64,000 nucleotides of DNA from Myroides sp. N17-2 (GTDB taxonomy: Bacteria > Bacteroidota > Bacteroidia > Flavobacteriales > Flavobacteriaceae), in NCBI RefSeq assembly GCF_002286775.1, contig NZ_NSGJ01000013.1:47396-111395 (forward strand), read 5' to 3'. The notes beneath the pieces were generated by a model. The model was not told the DNA's origin and ran no database searches. It saw only the letters and a program-made list of their open reading frames with translations. The position numbers and the translations under genes were made by a program. Positions 43,214-52,371 of the stretch are shown here, one piece after another; within the stretch, counting starts at the first letter, position 1; each line of letters starts with the position of its first letter.

Positions 43214-44404
43214 ATGAGCAATCAATTTCTATCTAATAGAATAAACAGTTTGACTACTTCACAGACATTAGCAATGGCTGCGAAAGCTAGAGAATTAAAA
43301 GAACAAGGCGTAGACGTAATTAGTTTAAGTCTAGGTGAACCTGATTTTAATGCTCCTGAGTTTATCAAAGAAGCTGCTATTCAGGCTGTAAAAGATAATT
43401 ATAGCAAGTACCCTCCAGTAGAAGGGTATAAAGAATTAAGAGAAGCAATTAGCAAGAAGTTTAAAAGAGATAATAATTTAAATTACTCATCTAGTCAGAT
43501 AGTTGTATCTACTGGTGCTAAGCAGTCGTTATATAATGTAGCACATGTAATGATTAATCCTGGTGATGAGGTAGTGATACCAGCTCCATATTGGGTTAGT
43601 TATGCTGAGATAGTGAAGATGGCGGAGGGTATCCCAGTGGAAGTTCCTACGTCTATAGAGAGTGATTTTAAAATTACTCCAGCGCAATTAGAGGCTGCTA
43701 TAACACCTAAGACAAAGATGATTTGGTTCTGTTCACCATGTAACCCTAGTGGATCAGTGTACAGCCAAGAGGAGTTTGAGGCTATCGCTAAAGTGTTAGA
43801 GAAATATCCTAATGTATTCATCTTATCAGATGAAATCTATGAACATATTAATTTTACGGGAAGTTACTGTAGTATTGGTACTATTGGTAATTTAATAGAG
43901 CGCACAATCACTGTCAATGGTATTGCTAAAGCATTCGCTATGACAGGATACCGTATCGGATATATCGGTGCACCTGAGTTTATCGCTAAGGCGTGTACGA
44001 AGATGCAAGGACAAGTTACTTCAGGTGCTAATAGTATTGCTCAGAGAGCTACTATTACTGCAGTGGAGGCTGATCCAAGTGTATTAAGTGAGATGGTAGC
44101 TGCATTCAAGAATAGAAGAGATTTAGTAGTAGGATTATTAAGAGATATTCCTGGAGTGAAGATTAATGTACCGGAAGGAGCATTCTACGTGTTCCCTGAT
44201 ATGTCTTCTTTTTTTGGTAAAACTTATCAAGGTGTAAAGATTAATGACGCAAATGATTTATCTATGTACTTATTAGATAAAGCACACGTGGCAACAGTAA
44301 CTGGTGATGCTTTCGGTAATCCAAACTGTATTCGTATGTCTTATGCGACGAGTGAAGATCAGTTAATCGAAGCATTTAAGCGTATTAAAGAAGCATTAGC
44401 ATAA
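43214..44404 (+). CDS. Class I/II PLP-dependent aminotransferase (aspartate aminotransferase type)
   Basis: The 396-residue enzyme matches subgroup Ib aspartate aminotransferases. It has ISLSLGEPDFNAPE at 37-50, NPSGSVYSQEE near 178-188, SDEIYEHINF near 205-214, the PLP lysine K239 in VNGIAKAFAMTGYRIGY, and a C-terminal Arg segment CIRMSYATSED. It transfers the amino group between aspartate and 2-oxoglutarate; related substrates are possible. It is monocistronic with its own promoter and terminator. Confidence 0.92.
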   Translation: MSNQFLSNRINSLTTSQTLAMAAKARELKEQGVDVISLSLGEPDFNAPEFIKEAAIQAVKDNYSKYPPVEGYKELREAISKKFKRDNNLNYSSSQIVVSTGAKQSLYNVAHVMINPGDEVVIPAPYWVSYAEIVKMAEGIPVEVPTSIESDFKITPAQLEAAITPKTKMIWFCSPCNPSGSVYSQEEFEAIAKVLEKYPNVFILSDEIYEHINFTGSYCSIGTIGNLIERTITVNGIAKAFAMTGYRIGYIGAPEFIAKACTKMQGQVTSGANSIAQRATITAVEADPSVLSEMVAAFKNRRDLVVGLLRDIPGVKINVPEGAFYVFPDMSSFFGKTYQGVKINDANDLSMYLLDKAHVATVTGDAFGNPNCIRMSYATSEDQLIEAFKRIKEALA

Positions 44405-44416
44405 AATATAAAAGTT

Positions 44417-44446
44417 AAAAAAGCCTTATTTATAAGGCTTTTTTTG
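44417..44446 (+). terminator. Rho-independent terminator
   Basis: AAAAAAGCCTTAT pairs with ATAAGGCTTTTTT around a 2-3 base loop and ends in T. It lies 13 bases after the aminotransferase stop. Confidence 0.9.
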
Positions 44447-44486
44447 GCTTTATTCCTTATTTTTATATTTCATAAAATTCATTACT

Positions 44487-45065
44487 GTGGATATATTATT
44501 ACAAAGTATAGCAAAGCATGTGTCTCTGACTAAAGAAGAGCAACAGATCATATTAGATTCTTTTACGATGACTCGCTATCCAGCGAAGACAAAGCTATTA
44601 GAAGCAGGTGAGGTGTGTATTAATTCTTCTTTTGTGTTATCAGGTATCGTGCGTAACTATTGTCTAGATGATCAGGCAGTAGATCATACAATGAGTTTTG
44701 CTGCACAAGGTTGGTGGATAGCAGATATGTATAGCTTCTTATCTCAGAAGCCTGGTAATTCTTATTTAGAGGTAGTAGAGGATGCTATAGTAATGACTTT
44801 AAGTAGAGATCATCAGTTAGCGTTATTTGATAGAGTACCTAAAATCGAGAGATATTTTAGAATTTTGATAGAGAGATCACTAGTTGCTACTCAGCAACGT
44901 TTGATGGACAACCTTACACTACCTGCAGAAGAGCGTTATACCCGCTTCTTAGAACGTTTCCCGGAGATTAAGTATTGTTTACCACAGAAGCAGATAGCAT
45001 CATATCTAGGGGTTACTCCTGAGTTTTTTAGCAAGATGAAGAAAAAGATGCTTACTGGAAAGTAA
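44487..45065 (+). CDS. Crp/Fnr-family transcriptional regulator (GTG start)
   Basis: The 192-residue protein has an N-terminal cyclic-nucleotide-binding beta-barrel (about 1-115) and a C-terminal winged helix. The recognition helix region is LPQKQIASYLGVTPEFFSKM. The barrel lacks the clear RxS phosphate-binding motif of cAMP-binding Crp and the Fnr cysteines, so the ligand is unknown. No ATG lies upstream in frame; GTG at 44487 is the only start that keeps the full barrel. It stands alone, with its own terminator. Confidence 0.85.
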   Translation: MDILLQSIAKHVSLTKEEQQIILDSFTMTRYPAKTKLLEAGEVCINSSFVLSGIVRNYCLDDQAVDHTMSFAAQGWWIADMYSFLSQKPGNSYLEVVEDAIVMTLSRDHQLALFDRVPKIERYFRILIERSLVATQQRLMDNLTLPAEERYTRFLERFPEIKYCLPQKQIASYLGVTPEFFSKMKKKMLTGK

Positions 45066-45088
45066 GTGAATAAGATTTTAGATAATAG

Positions 45089-45123
45089 AAAAAAGCCACT
45101 CAAAGAAAATGAGTGGCTTTTTT
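45089..45123. terminator. Bidirectional terminator between the regulator gene and gpmI
   Basis: AAAAAAGCCACTC (45089-45101) pairs with GAGTGGCTTTTTT (45111-45123), giving T runs on both strands. Confidence 0.92.
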
Positions 45124-45153
45124 AATACCTTAATCTGTAGATAAGGTTATATG

Positions 45154-46671
45154 TTAGACTAATGAGTGTCTAGTCATTTCTTCTGGTTGAGGTATTCCAA
45201 TTAATTTAAGGATAGTCGGAGCTAAATCTCCAAGTACTCCATGGTTTACTTCTTTGATGTCGTTATCTACGATGATAATCGGCACAGGGTTAGTCGTATG
45301 AGCTGTATTCGGTGTACCATCAGGGTTAATCATTACTTCACAGTTACCGTGGTCAGCAAGTACGATAGTAGTATATCCATTCTCAAGAGCAGTAGTGATT
45401 ACTTCTTTTACACATTGATCAACTGCCTCACATGCTTTGATAGCTGCTTCCATAACACCTGTATGTCCCACCATATCTCCATTAGCGAAGTTTAAGCATA
45501 CGAAGTCTACTTCTCCTTTTTTAAGTTCAGGTATAAGAGCATCCTTAAGATCATAAGCGCTCATCTCTGGTTGTAAGTCATAAGTGGCTACTTTAGGAGA
45601 TGGGCATAAAATACGTTGCTCACCTTCGAATGGCAATTCTCTACCTCCAGAGAAGAAGAACGTTACGTGAGGATATTTTTCAGTCTCAGCGATACGGATT
45701 TGTTTCTTTCCGTGTTTCTCTAATATTTCTCCTAGCGTATTCTCTAAGTTGTCTTTATCGTAGACTACATGTACATTTTTATATGTATCATCATAATTCG
45801 TTAGTGTAACGAAGTATAAGTCAAGTTTCTTCATGTCGTGATCTGGATGATCTTCTTGAGATAAGACAGTAGTTAGCTCACGTCCACGGTCAGTACGGAA
45901 GTTAAAGAAAATGACAACATCATCCTTCTCGATATTACCCACAGGTTGGTTATTCTCATCTACCATTACGATAGGTTCGATAAACTCATCTGTTACATTA
46001 TTAAGGTAACTTGCTTCAATGTTTTTTACAGCGTCAGTAGAGTGAATACCTGTTCCGTTTACTAATAAATGGTACGCCTTAGCGATGCGTTCCCAGCGCT
46101 TATCTCTATCCATAGCATAGTAACGACCTATAACAGATGCTAATTTAGCAGAAGATGCACTTAATCTATCTTGTAATTGTTGAACATGAGCAGCTCCTGA
46201 CTTAGGATCTACATCACGTCCATCAGTGAATGCATGTACATAGATGTCTGATAATCCTGCTGTAGTTGCAGCGTTAATCAGTCCATAAAGATGCTGTTCA
46301 TGAGAGTGTACTCCACCATCAGACAGAAGTCCTAAGAAGTGTACTTTTTTATTGTTTTGTTTTGCATAAGCAAAAGCCTCTTTTAGAGCAGGTTCATTAG
46401 CGATAGTGTTTTCTTCTACAGCCATGTTGATTCTAACTAGATCTTGGTATACTATTCTACCAGCACCAAGATTCATGTGTCCTACTTCAGAATTTCCCAT
46501 TTGTCCTTTAGGGAGTCCTACATTAAGACCATCCGTTAAAACATAAGTATTAGGATATTTAGTATATAAACTATCAATAAATGGAGTATTAGCATGCTCG
46601 ATGGCTGATACTTTAGGATCTTGTGTTTGACCCCAGCCATCTAAAATCATTAATATTACTTTTTTATTCAT
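45154..46671 (-). CDS. gpmI: 2,3-bisphosphoglycerate-independent phosphoglycerate mutase
   Basis: This 505-residue Mn-dependent enzyme interconverts 3- and 2-phosphoglycerate in glycolysis. It has the metal Asp in ILDGWGQ (D11), the catalytic Ser61 in MGNSEVGHMNLGAGR, DGRDVDPKSG, RYYAMDRDKRWER, and the late metal-binding segments NGDMVGHTG and LADHGNCE. Length is as expected. A minus-strand promoter box (46706-46713) lies 34 bases upstream of the ATG, and a shared terminator lies after the stop. Confidence 0.96.
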   Translation of the reverse strand: MNKKVILMILDGWGQTQDPKVSAIEHANTPFIDSLYTKYPNTYVLTDGLNVGLPKGQMGNSEVGHMNLGAGRIVYQDLVRINMAVEENTIANEPALKEAFAYAKQNNKKVHFLGLLSDGGVHSHEQHLYGLINAATTAGLSDIYVHAFTDGRDVDPKSGAAHVQQLQDRLSASSAKLASVIGRYYAMDRDKRWERIAKAYHLLVNGTGIHSTDAVKNIEASYLNNVTDEFIEPIVMVDENNQPVGNIEKDDVVIFFNFRTDRGRELTTVLSQEDHPDHDMKKLDLYFVTLTNYDDTYKNVHVVYDKDNLENTLGEILEKHGKKQIRIAETEKYPHVTFFFSGGRELPFEGEQRILCPSPKVATYDLQPEMSAYDLKDALIPELKKGEVDFVCLNFANGDMVGHTGVMEAAIKACEAVDQCVKEVITTALENGYTTIVLADHGNCEVMINPDGTPNTAHTTNPVPIIIVDNDIKEVNHGVLGDLAPTILKLIGIPQPEEMTRHSLV

Positions 46672-46705
46672 AATAGTGATAATTAAAATGTTACGTTGTG
46701 ATATA

Positions 46706-46713
46706 CAAATTTA
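46706..46713 (-). promoter_or_regulatory. -7 box for gpmI
   Basis: CAAATTTA on the plus strand reads TAAATTTG on the minus strand, 35 bases before the ATG at 46671. Confidence 0.5.
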
Positions 46714-46861
46714 CGGATAGTTCTATAAAGTTAGGATATTTAAGTATCGAAATAATAGAACATTTTATTAAAAATGATAAAAATTACTTTTTTTATATAA
46801 TATTTTTTTTAATTTTACGTTCTTGATAAATAGAATTATAGACTATAAATGAGATGATTAT

Positions 46862-47608
46862 ATGAAACAAAGGAATTTTTATTGGTTATTTGCCTCAGTG
46901 GCTTTTTTTGGAAATGTAGTAGGAAGTAATACTTTACCAATGTCGAATGAATATAATAATATAGTAGAAAAAGTTGCAGATAGCGCAGTAGATTCTAATG
47001 AAGACAGTAGTTTTGAGAGTACTGCTAGTAGTTTATATTCTTCTCTTGATTTAAACAGTTTTATAGCACCATCTAGAGATGTGTTCACTAAAGCACTTAA
47101 GGGATATTACCAGTTAGCAGAAACTGGAAAGGTTAAGAATGAAAAGTTAACGATAGTAGATTTTAGTTTGTCATCAGCTAAACCGCGTCTATGGGTTATA
47201 GATATGAAAGAGAATACTATTTTACTACAATCATTAGTTGCTCATGGTAAGAAAACAGGTGAAGAGTACGCAACTACTTTTTCTAATCGTATCAACTCGC
47301 ATATGAGTAGTTTAGGTTTTTATACTACTGGTGAGACTTATACAGGAAGAAATGGTTTTTCATTAAGATTAGATGGATTAGAGGCGGGTATAAATGATAA
47401 AGCTAGAGAAAGAGCTATTGTTATACATGGAGCCGATTATGCTTCCCCAGATTTAGTTCGTTCACAAGGTAAGCTTGGGCGTAGTTATGGCTGTCCAGCT
47501 GTACCTTTTGCAGTCAATGAAGAGTTAATAGATATGATAAAAGATAAGTCCTTATTGTTTATTTATTACCCAAGCAACCAATACTTGAATAATTCGAAGA
47601 TTGTATAG
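46862..47608 (+). CDS. Murein L,D-transpeptidase catalytic domain family protein
   Basis: The 248-residue exported protein has a short N-terminal hydrophobic segment, then a Ser/Asn-rich linker. The catalytic domain matches the second YkuD-like group (PF13645 type), with VIHGADYASPDLVRSQGKLG and the nucleophile C211 in RSYGCPAVPF. Such enzymes make or trim 3-3 cross-links in peptidoglycan, or attach proteins. It faces the larger L,D-transpeptidase at 47685-49277 and shares a terminator with it. Confidence 0.88.
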   Translation: MKQRNFYWLFASVAFFGNVVGSNTLPMSNEYNNIVEKVADSAVDSNEDSSFESTASSLYSSLDLNSFIAPSRDVFTKALKGYYQLAETGKVKNEKLTIVDFSLSSAKPRLWVIDMKENTILLQSLVAHGKKTGEEYATTFSNRINSHMSSLGFYTTGETYTGRNGFSLRLDGLEAGINDKARERAIVIHGADYASPDLVRSQGKLGRSYGCPAVPFAVNEELIDMIKDKSLLFIYYPSNQYLNNSKIV

Positions 47609-47623
47609 AAGATATAAGATTAT

Positions 47624-47670
47624 AAAACAATAACGCCCGTAAGATTAGTTCTTACGGGCGTTATTGTTTT
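47624..47670. terminator. Bidirectional terminator between the two L,D-transpeptidase genes
   Basis: A perfect 21-bp stem joins 47624-47644 and 47650-47670 (core AACGCCCGTAAGA) around the loop TTAGT, with A/T arms giving T runs both ways. Confidence 0.94.
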
Positions 47671-47684
47671 TATGTAGTTTAGAG

Positions 47685-49277
47685 TTATTGTAGTTTTTTA
47701 TAAAGATCACTATCATAGCCGTAAACATCTCCGATTATTGTAGTCTTTCCTTTTGGCTCTACTTGTAATGTCCAGTAAAGTTGGTGAATACCAATCTGTG
47801 TTTTACTTGTAGATATGTTCTTTGTATTTTGAGAGTCTAAGATTTTAGTAATCTCTTCTTTCGTAATTTCATTCTCTTGTACATCGAATATAAACTGAGC
47901 TAAATCAAAAGGGTCTTCTACTCTGATACAACCTGAACTCAAGTTACGCTGTGCTTTTGCGAAGTTAGTTTTGTTAGGAGTATCATGTAAGTATACTGCG
48001 TGATTATTATCAAACATAAACTTGATTCTACCTAGGGTATTTCCTACTCCTGCTTTCTGTACGTATCTATACGAAGAAGCTTTGCTTGAATCCCAATTCT
48101 CAGCTGATACGACCTTACCTGTACTCTTATCATAAATAGTAAACCTAGCATTAGCAAAATACCCTCTGTTAGCGGATGCTTTAGGAGTTAAGTCATTCTT
48201 TAGGATTGTAGGAGGTACTGTCCATGTAGGATTTATCACCACAGTCTTAAGTACAGATGTTAGGATAGGAGTCTTACGAGCATTCTTTCCCACAACTACT
48301 TTATGTTGTTTAATCGTATCACCATCTTTAACTGCTACCAAGCTAAAATCTGCAATATTAACTAAGATATAGTTTTCACCTAAATCTCGAGGGAACCATC
48401 TCCATCGCTCTAAGTTCACTATTAGCTTCTCTTTAATATTGGTTTCTTCTTTTAGAATAGCATCTACTGTCTTTTTATCAACTACACCATTTTCTATAAG
48501 TTTGCTTTTCTTTTGAAGCTTTTTAATAGAAGTGATAACCATTTGGTCATTTATAAAATCAGCAGGTAAGCTATCAGGATAATAATTAATAAATCTCAAG
48601 TGCTTCTTGATGTTTACTAACTCCGGTATAGTATCATTAATCTTATGCTGTGTGCCTGATACCGCCTTAATAGTATCTTGATTAAGAATATAATATTCTT
48701 TCAACTTTCTTCTTAAGTCAGTATACATCTTATTAGGTGATCTTAGGCTATCAAAAGACTCATTAATACCTTCTCTATTAAGAGCAAGCTGCATAGTCGA
48801 GCTAGTATTAATCTCTTTTGGGAACATATCCCAATCATTGTATAATTTTCTAGGATTAAGCACTCCATTATACAAATCGTTACTCGCTTTAAAGTACGCC
48901 TTCGTAAATAAGAAGTCTGCTTCTATTTTATCTTTATCAGTTAGTTTTTGGTAATTGTCGTGATAGTTGTGAATATCAGAAGTATTATACTTCTTGTTAT
49001 TTATACCATCTAAGTATGCCTCGTCTAAAGCTTTTAATAATTGCTCACGATTAATACTGTTACTCCATCCCACTTGATAAAGATTTTCTACATAGTATTT
49101 TTGAATTTCCTTTGGAAGACTTGCTATAGCTAAAGAGTCTATATGTAACAAGTTTTCATCTTCGACAGCTGTTACGCTAATACTATCATTAAGTATTAAA
49201 GTTTGCGCATAAGCATTGAATTTCTTACAAGAAGTAAGTGTTAGTACGGTCAAAAAACTGAGGATCAGCTGTTTCAT
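47685..49277 (-). CDS. YcbB-type L,D-transpeptidase
   Basis: The 530-residue protein is exported; a hydrophobic start (MKQLILSFLTVLTLTSCKKF) suggests a lipoprotein with Cys17. A long helical scaffold precedes a peptidoglycan-binding-like region. The catalytic YkuD domain covers about residues 290-480, with YLHDTP and SSGCIRVEDP placing the nucleophile at C450. It forms meso-DAP to meso-DAP cross-links in the wall. Its promoter box (49296-49303) lies in the divergent gap with the TonB-dependent receptor. Confidence 0.9.
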   Translation of the reverse strand: MKQLILSFLTVLTLTSCKKFNAYAQTLILNDSISVTAVEDENLLHIDSLAIASLPKEIQKYYVENLYQVGWSNSINREQLLKALDEAYLDGINNKKYNTSDIHNYHDNYQKLTDKDKIEADFLFTKAYFKASNDLYNGVLNPRKLYNDWDMFPKEINTSSTMQLALNREGINESFDSLRSPNKMYTDLRRKLKEYYILNQDTIKAVSGTQHKINDTIPELVNIKKHLRFINYYPDSLPADFINDQMVITSIKKLQKKSKLIENGVVDKKTVDAILKEETNIKEKLIVNLERWRWFPRDLGENYILVNIADFSLVAVKDGDTIKQHKVVVGKNARKTPILTSVLKTVVINPTWTVPPTILKNDLTPKASANRGYFANARFTIYDKSTGKVVSAENWDSSKASSYRYVQKAGVGNTLGRIKFMFDNNHAVYLHDTPNKTNFAKAQRNLSSGCIRVEDPFDLAQFIFDVQENEITKEEITKILDSQNTKNISTSKTQIGIHQLYWTLQVEPKGKTTIIGDVYGYDSDLYKKLQ

Positions 49278-49295
49278 TTTTCATTTATTATAACA

Positions 49296-49303
49296 CAAAT
49301 TTA
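49296..49303 (-). promoter_or_regulatory. -7 box for the YcbB-type L,D-transpeptidase
   Basis: CAAATTTA reads TAAATTTG on the minus strand, 19 bases before the ATG at 49277. Confidence 0.5.
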
Positions 49304-49427
49304 ATATTTTGATATGAATATTTAATCATTTTATATAAAATTATTTGATTGTCTTATGTTTACTGTGTCGTGAGGTGGACTATGTGCTATTTTTAAAGTG
49401 GACTAGCTGTTGTGAGGGGATTAGAAA

Positions 49428-49435
49428 TAATTTTG
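49428..49435 (+). promoter_or_regulatory. -7 box for the TonB-dependent receptor
   Basis: TAATTTTG lies 20 bases before the ATG at 49456 and inside the longer frame from 49345. It therefore supports the shorter start with its signal peptide. Confidence 0.5.
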
Positions 49436-49455
49436 CATTAAATAATATATTTAAT

Positions 49456-51333
49456 ATGAAGAATAGTTATGTACTCTTAGCGATGTTAGGAACCTCTCTT
49501 TTTACTTATGCACAAGAGGGCGTGAAGGGAGAAGAACCAATTAAAGATAAGATGGAAGAGATCGTTATCTATAATCAGAGACTTCAGTTGCCTAGCTCAT
49601 TAAAGAATAGAAATATAACTTTCATTAATAAAGAACAGATAAAGCAGTTGCCCGTATCTTCTATCAATGAATTATTAAGTTACGCTACAGGAGTGGATAT
49701 CCGTCAGCGCGGACCATTTGGTACACAGACAGACTTTAGTATAGATGGAGGCAGTTTTGAACAGAATGTACTGTTACTTAATGGGCAGAAAATATCAGAT
49801 CCACAGACAGGGCACAATAGTCTTAATGTACCTATTCCATTAGAAGCTATTGAGCGTATTGAGATTGTAAGAGGTCCTTCTGCACGTCTATACGGAGTGA
49901 ATAGCTTAACTGGTGTGGTAAACATCGTGACGCGTAACCCTAAGCAAGATGGGTTGTTCGCTAATACCTATATAGGTTCTAGTTTTAAAAAGGACAAGGA
50001 TGGAGATCATGGCGAACTATATAATAATAGAGGTGTACAATTAGGAGGAACATTAGTGCGTAAGAAAGATAATCACATGCTTTTTGGTAGTCATGATTCT
50101 GGTAATGGAACGCGATATAATACAGCTTATCACAATAATAAAATATTCTATCAGGGGAACTATATTCCCAATGAGAATAATGCTATTATGGTGTTAGCAG
50201 GGCATGCACGTAGCTCGTTTGGAGCGAATGGATTCTATGCAGCACCTGGAGATAAAGAATCAAAGGAAGTAGTGTCAACTTCAATGCTAAACATTAGTTC
50301 ACGTCATTATTTAAATGATCGGTTTACATTAATGCCAAGTGTAGCTTACCGATATAACTTTGATGATTATAGATACTTTAGGAACAATCTGAGCAAAGCT
50401 CGTAGTAGACATTATTCTCACGCGATTACTGCCAACTTAAGAGGAGAGTATCTAACGGACTTCGCTAAATTGGCATTTGGTGGGGAGATGAGATACGAAG
50501 AGATTAACTCTACAAATATCGGGGATCACAGTAAGAGTAACTATGGATTATATGCAGAAATGCAAAAGGAGTTTTTTGATAGACTAGATGTGAATGTAGG
50601 TGCTTATGTAAATTATAATACTAAATACGGTTGGGAAGTATTCCCTGGAATAGATGCTAGTTATACATTTAATGAACATTGGAAAGCAGTGTTTAACGCA
50701 GGTACAGCAAGTAGAATTCCATCATTCACTGATCTTTACTTAGATCAACGTCCTGGAAATATCGGAAATCCTGATTTACTACCTGAGAAAGCATATCAGA
50801 TTGAGTTCGGTGGAAAGTATGTAAATAAAGGATTTAGAGCAGAAGCATTTGCTTTCTACAGAGATATCAACGATTTTATTGATTGGATTAGAGTAGATGT
50901 TACAGTGCCATATCAACCCTATAATGCATCAAAGAATAAAACAAAAGGTTTTAATACTGCATTAAAGTATAAATTAGGAACTCAAAATAAATATTGGGAC
51001 TTAGGGTTGTCTTATACTTATTTATCGCCTAAAGTAGAGAATAATGATGCAGCTAAGATATCTAAGTATGCGATAGAGAGTCTAAAGCATCAGGTAGTGG
51101 GAACTGTAAATTATACATATAATCAATTTAGCACAACCCTAGCGAATCGCTTTAATGAGCGTATTAGTTATAAGAGTTATTGGATTACAGACCTTAGAGT
51201 GAATTATAATTTGAAGAAATACAATGTGTACTTAGATGCACAGAATATATTTGATACGACATATATAGAGGCAGGAGCAGTGCCGATGCCTGGTAGATGG
51301 TTTATGTTAGGTCTTAAATATAATGGACTATAA
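49456..51333 (+). CDS. TonB-dependent outer-membrane receptor
   Basis: The 625-residue receptor has a signal peptide (MKNSYVLLAMLGTSLFTYAQ). The plug domain contains PVSSINELLSYATGVDIRQR, a conserved NGQKISDPQTGHN, then IERIEIVRGPSARLYG and GVVNIVTRNP. A 22-strand barrel with a final segment PMPGRWFMLGLKYNG follows. It is shorter than SusC-type receptors and lacks an N-terminal CarboxypepD domain, so it is closer to BtuB or siderophore receptors. The substrate is unknown; no metal or B12 gene is adjacent. Two GTGGACTA words (49375 and 49398) lie upstream. Confidence 0.9.
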   Translation: MKNSYVLLAMLGTSLFTYAQEGVKGEEPIKDKMEEIVIYNQRLQLPSSLKNRNITFINKEQIKQLPVSSINELLSYATGVDIRQRGPFGTQTDFSIDGGSFEQNVLLLNGQKISDPQTGHNSLNVPIPLEAIERIEIVRGPSARLYGVNSLTGVVNIVTRNPKQDGLFANTYIGSSFKKDKDGDHGELYNNRGVQLGGTLVRKKDNHMLFGSHDSGNGTRYNTAYHNNKIFYQGNYIPNENNAIMVLAGHARSSFGANGFYAAPGDKESKEVVSTSMLNISSRHYLNDRFTLMPSVAYRYNFDDYRYFRNNLSKARSRHYSHAITANLRGEYLTDFAKLAFGGEMRYEEINSTNIGDHSKSNYGLYAEMQKEFFDRLDVNVGAYVNYNTKYGWEVFPGIDASYTFNEHWKAVFNAGTASRIPSFTDLYLDQRPGNIGNPDLLPEKAYQIEFGGKYVNKGFRAEAFAFYRDINDFIDWIRVDVTVPYQPYNASKNKTKGFNTALKYKLGTQNKYWDLGLSYTYLSPKVENNDAAKISKYAIESLKHQVVGTVNYTYNQFSTTLANRFNERISYKSYWITDLRVNYNLKKYNVYLDAQNIFDTTYIEAGAVPMPGRWFMLGLKYNGL

Positions 51334-51445
51334 CATTGGTTAGTTGGTTACTTTGATAAGATCGTGTCAAGGAATAGTTGGGGCTTTTTACTTGACTTAG
51401 ATTCTGATCTATTATTACTTAAATCTAGTATAAATGGGTTAAAAC

Positions 51446-51487
51446 AAAAAACGGTAGACCTTTGTACAGTCTACCGTTTTTTTTTAT
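51446..51487 (+). terminator. Rho-independent terminator
   Basis: ACGGTAGAC (51451-51459) pairs with GTCTACCGT (51469-51477), with a T run. It lies about 110 bases after the receptor stop codon. Confidence 0.9.
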
Positions 51488-51648
51488 CCCAGAATAAGTA
51501 ATAGACATATAAACGAAAAGTAATTATACAAAATAACTCTAAGTTAGTGATTAAAGCATACTATAGTATGGTTTTAGAACTAATGAAAGAGCTATGAAGC
51601 GGAATTGCTTTGTAATATTTAGCTAATGCTTATTCTAGGATTATATCT

Positions 51649-52299
51649 TTAGTTGGCTACTTTCGTGCCTTTTTTGTCAATTGTAAAAGATTGGAATCTT
51701 ACCTCTACTTGAGCTTGTCCATCTTCAAAATTACTAGCATAGTCATATTGAAACGGGATGATTACCTTTCCTTTGTGATCTATATACCCAAATAATTGGT
51801 CTTTAGATGCTAGGGCTAATCCATCCGAAAAACTTCCTACAAAGTCATAGATGGCAGGTATCACCTTTTTTCCTTCTGTATTAAAGAATCCCCATTTACC
51901 ACCTTCATAGAATGCTATTTTATATTCACTACTAGTCTGAAGTTCTTCATAAGCAAAAGGGACTACTATGTCACCTTTATCATTAATAGCTCCTTGAAAG
52001 TCATCAACAGAGACAATAGAAACTCCTTCGATAAATGATTCTATCTGAAAAAATAAAGGTTCAATATAGACTTCATTTTTGCTATTCTTGATTCCAAATA
52101 GCTCTAGCTTCTTATCTTGATACCATCTTAAGTTGTTTTGGAACTTAAAATCAGGATCATTCTTTAGGTCAATATAAACGGTGTCAAGTTTTACAATTTC
52201 TTCTAATTGTAAATTGAGATTAGATAAGAGACTTCTAGAAGCCCAACTAGATGTGCAACTCATTCCCACAAAGAGACTTATTGCTAATATTTGTTTCAT
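51649..52299 (-). CDS. WG-repeat secreted protein
   Basis: The 216-residue protein has a signal peptide, then five or so WG/KWGFF-type repeats: LELFGIKNSKNEVYIEPLFF, FQGAINDKGDIVVPFAYEEL, KWGFFNTEGKKVIPAIYDFV, LFGYIDHKGKVIIPFQYDYA. These form a beta-propeller-like or solenoid array of unknown role, widespread in Bacteroidota. It is monocistronic, with a minus-strand -7 box at 52334-52341. Confidence 0.82.
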   Translation of the reverse strand: MKQILAISLFVGMSCTSSWASRSLLSNLNLQLEEIVKLDTVYIDLKNDPDFKFQNNLRWYQDKKLELFGIKNSKNEVYIEPLFFQIESFIEGVSIVSVDDFQGAINDKGDIVVPFAYEELQTSSEYKIAFYEGGKWGFFNTEGKKVIPAIYDFVGSFSDGLALASKDQLFGYIDHKGKVIIPFQYDYASNFEDGQAQVEVRFQSFTIDKKGTKVAN

Positions 52300-52333
52300 T
52301 CTATTAGTAAATTAACATGCTATAATTGCGATG

Positions 52334-52341
52334 CAAATGTA
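52334..52341 (-). promoter_or_regulatory. -7 box for the WG-repeat gene
   Basis: CAAATGTA reads TACATTTG on the minus strand, 35 bases before the ATG at 52299. Confidence 0.45.
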
Positions 52342-52371
52342 TTGGTTTTGCAATTAGTAATGTTATAATTT

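Noticed and set aside
49321..49455. Cobalamin riboswitch before the TonB-dependent receptor
   Set aside because: The conserved core of the B12 riboswitch is not present; only a short direct repeat and a promoter box are seen.
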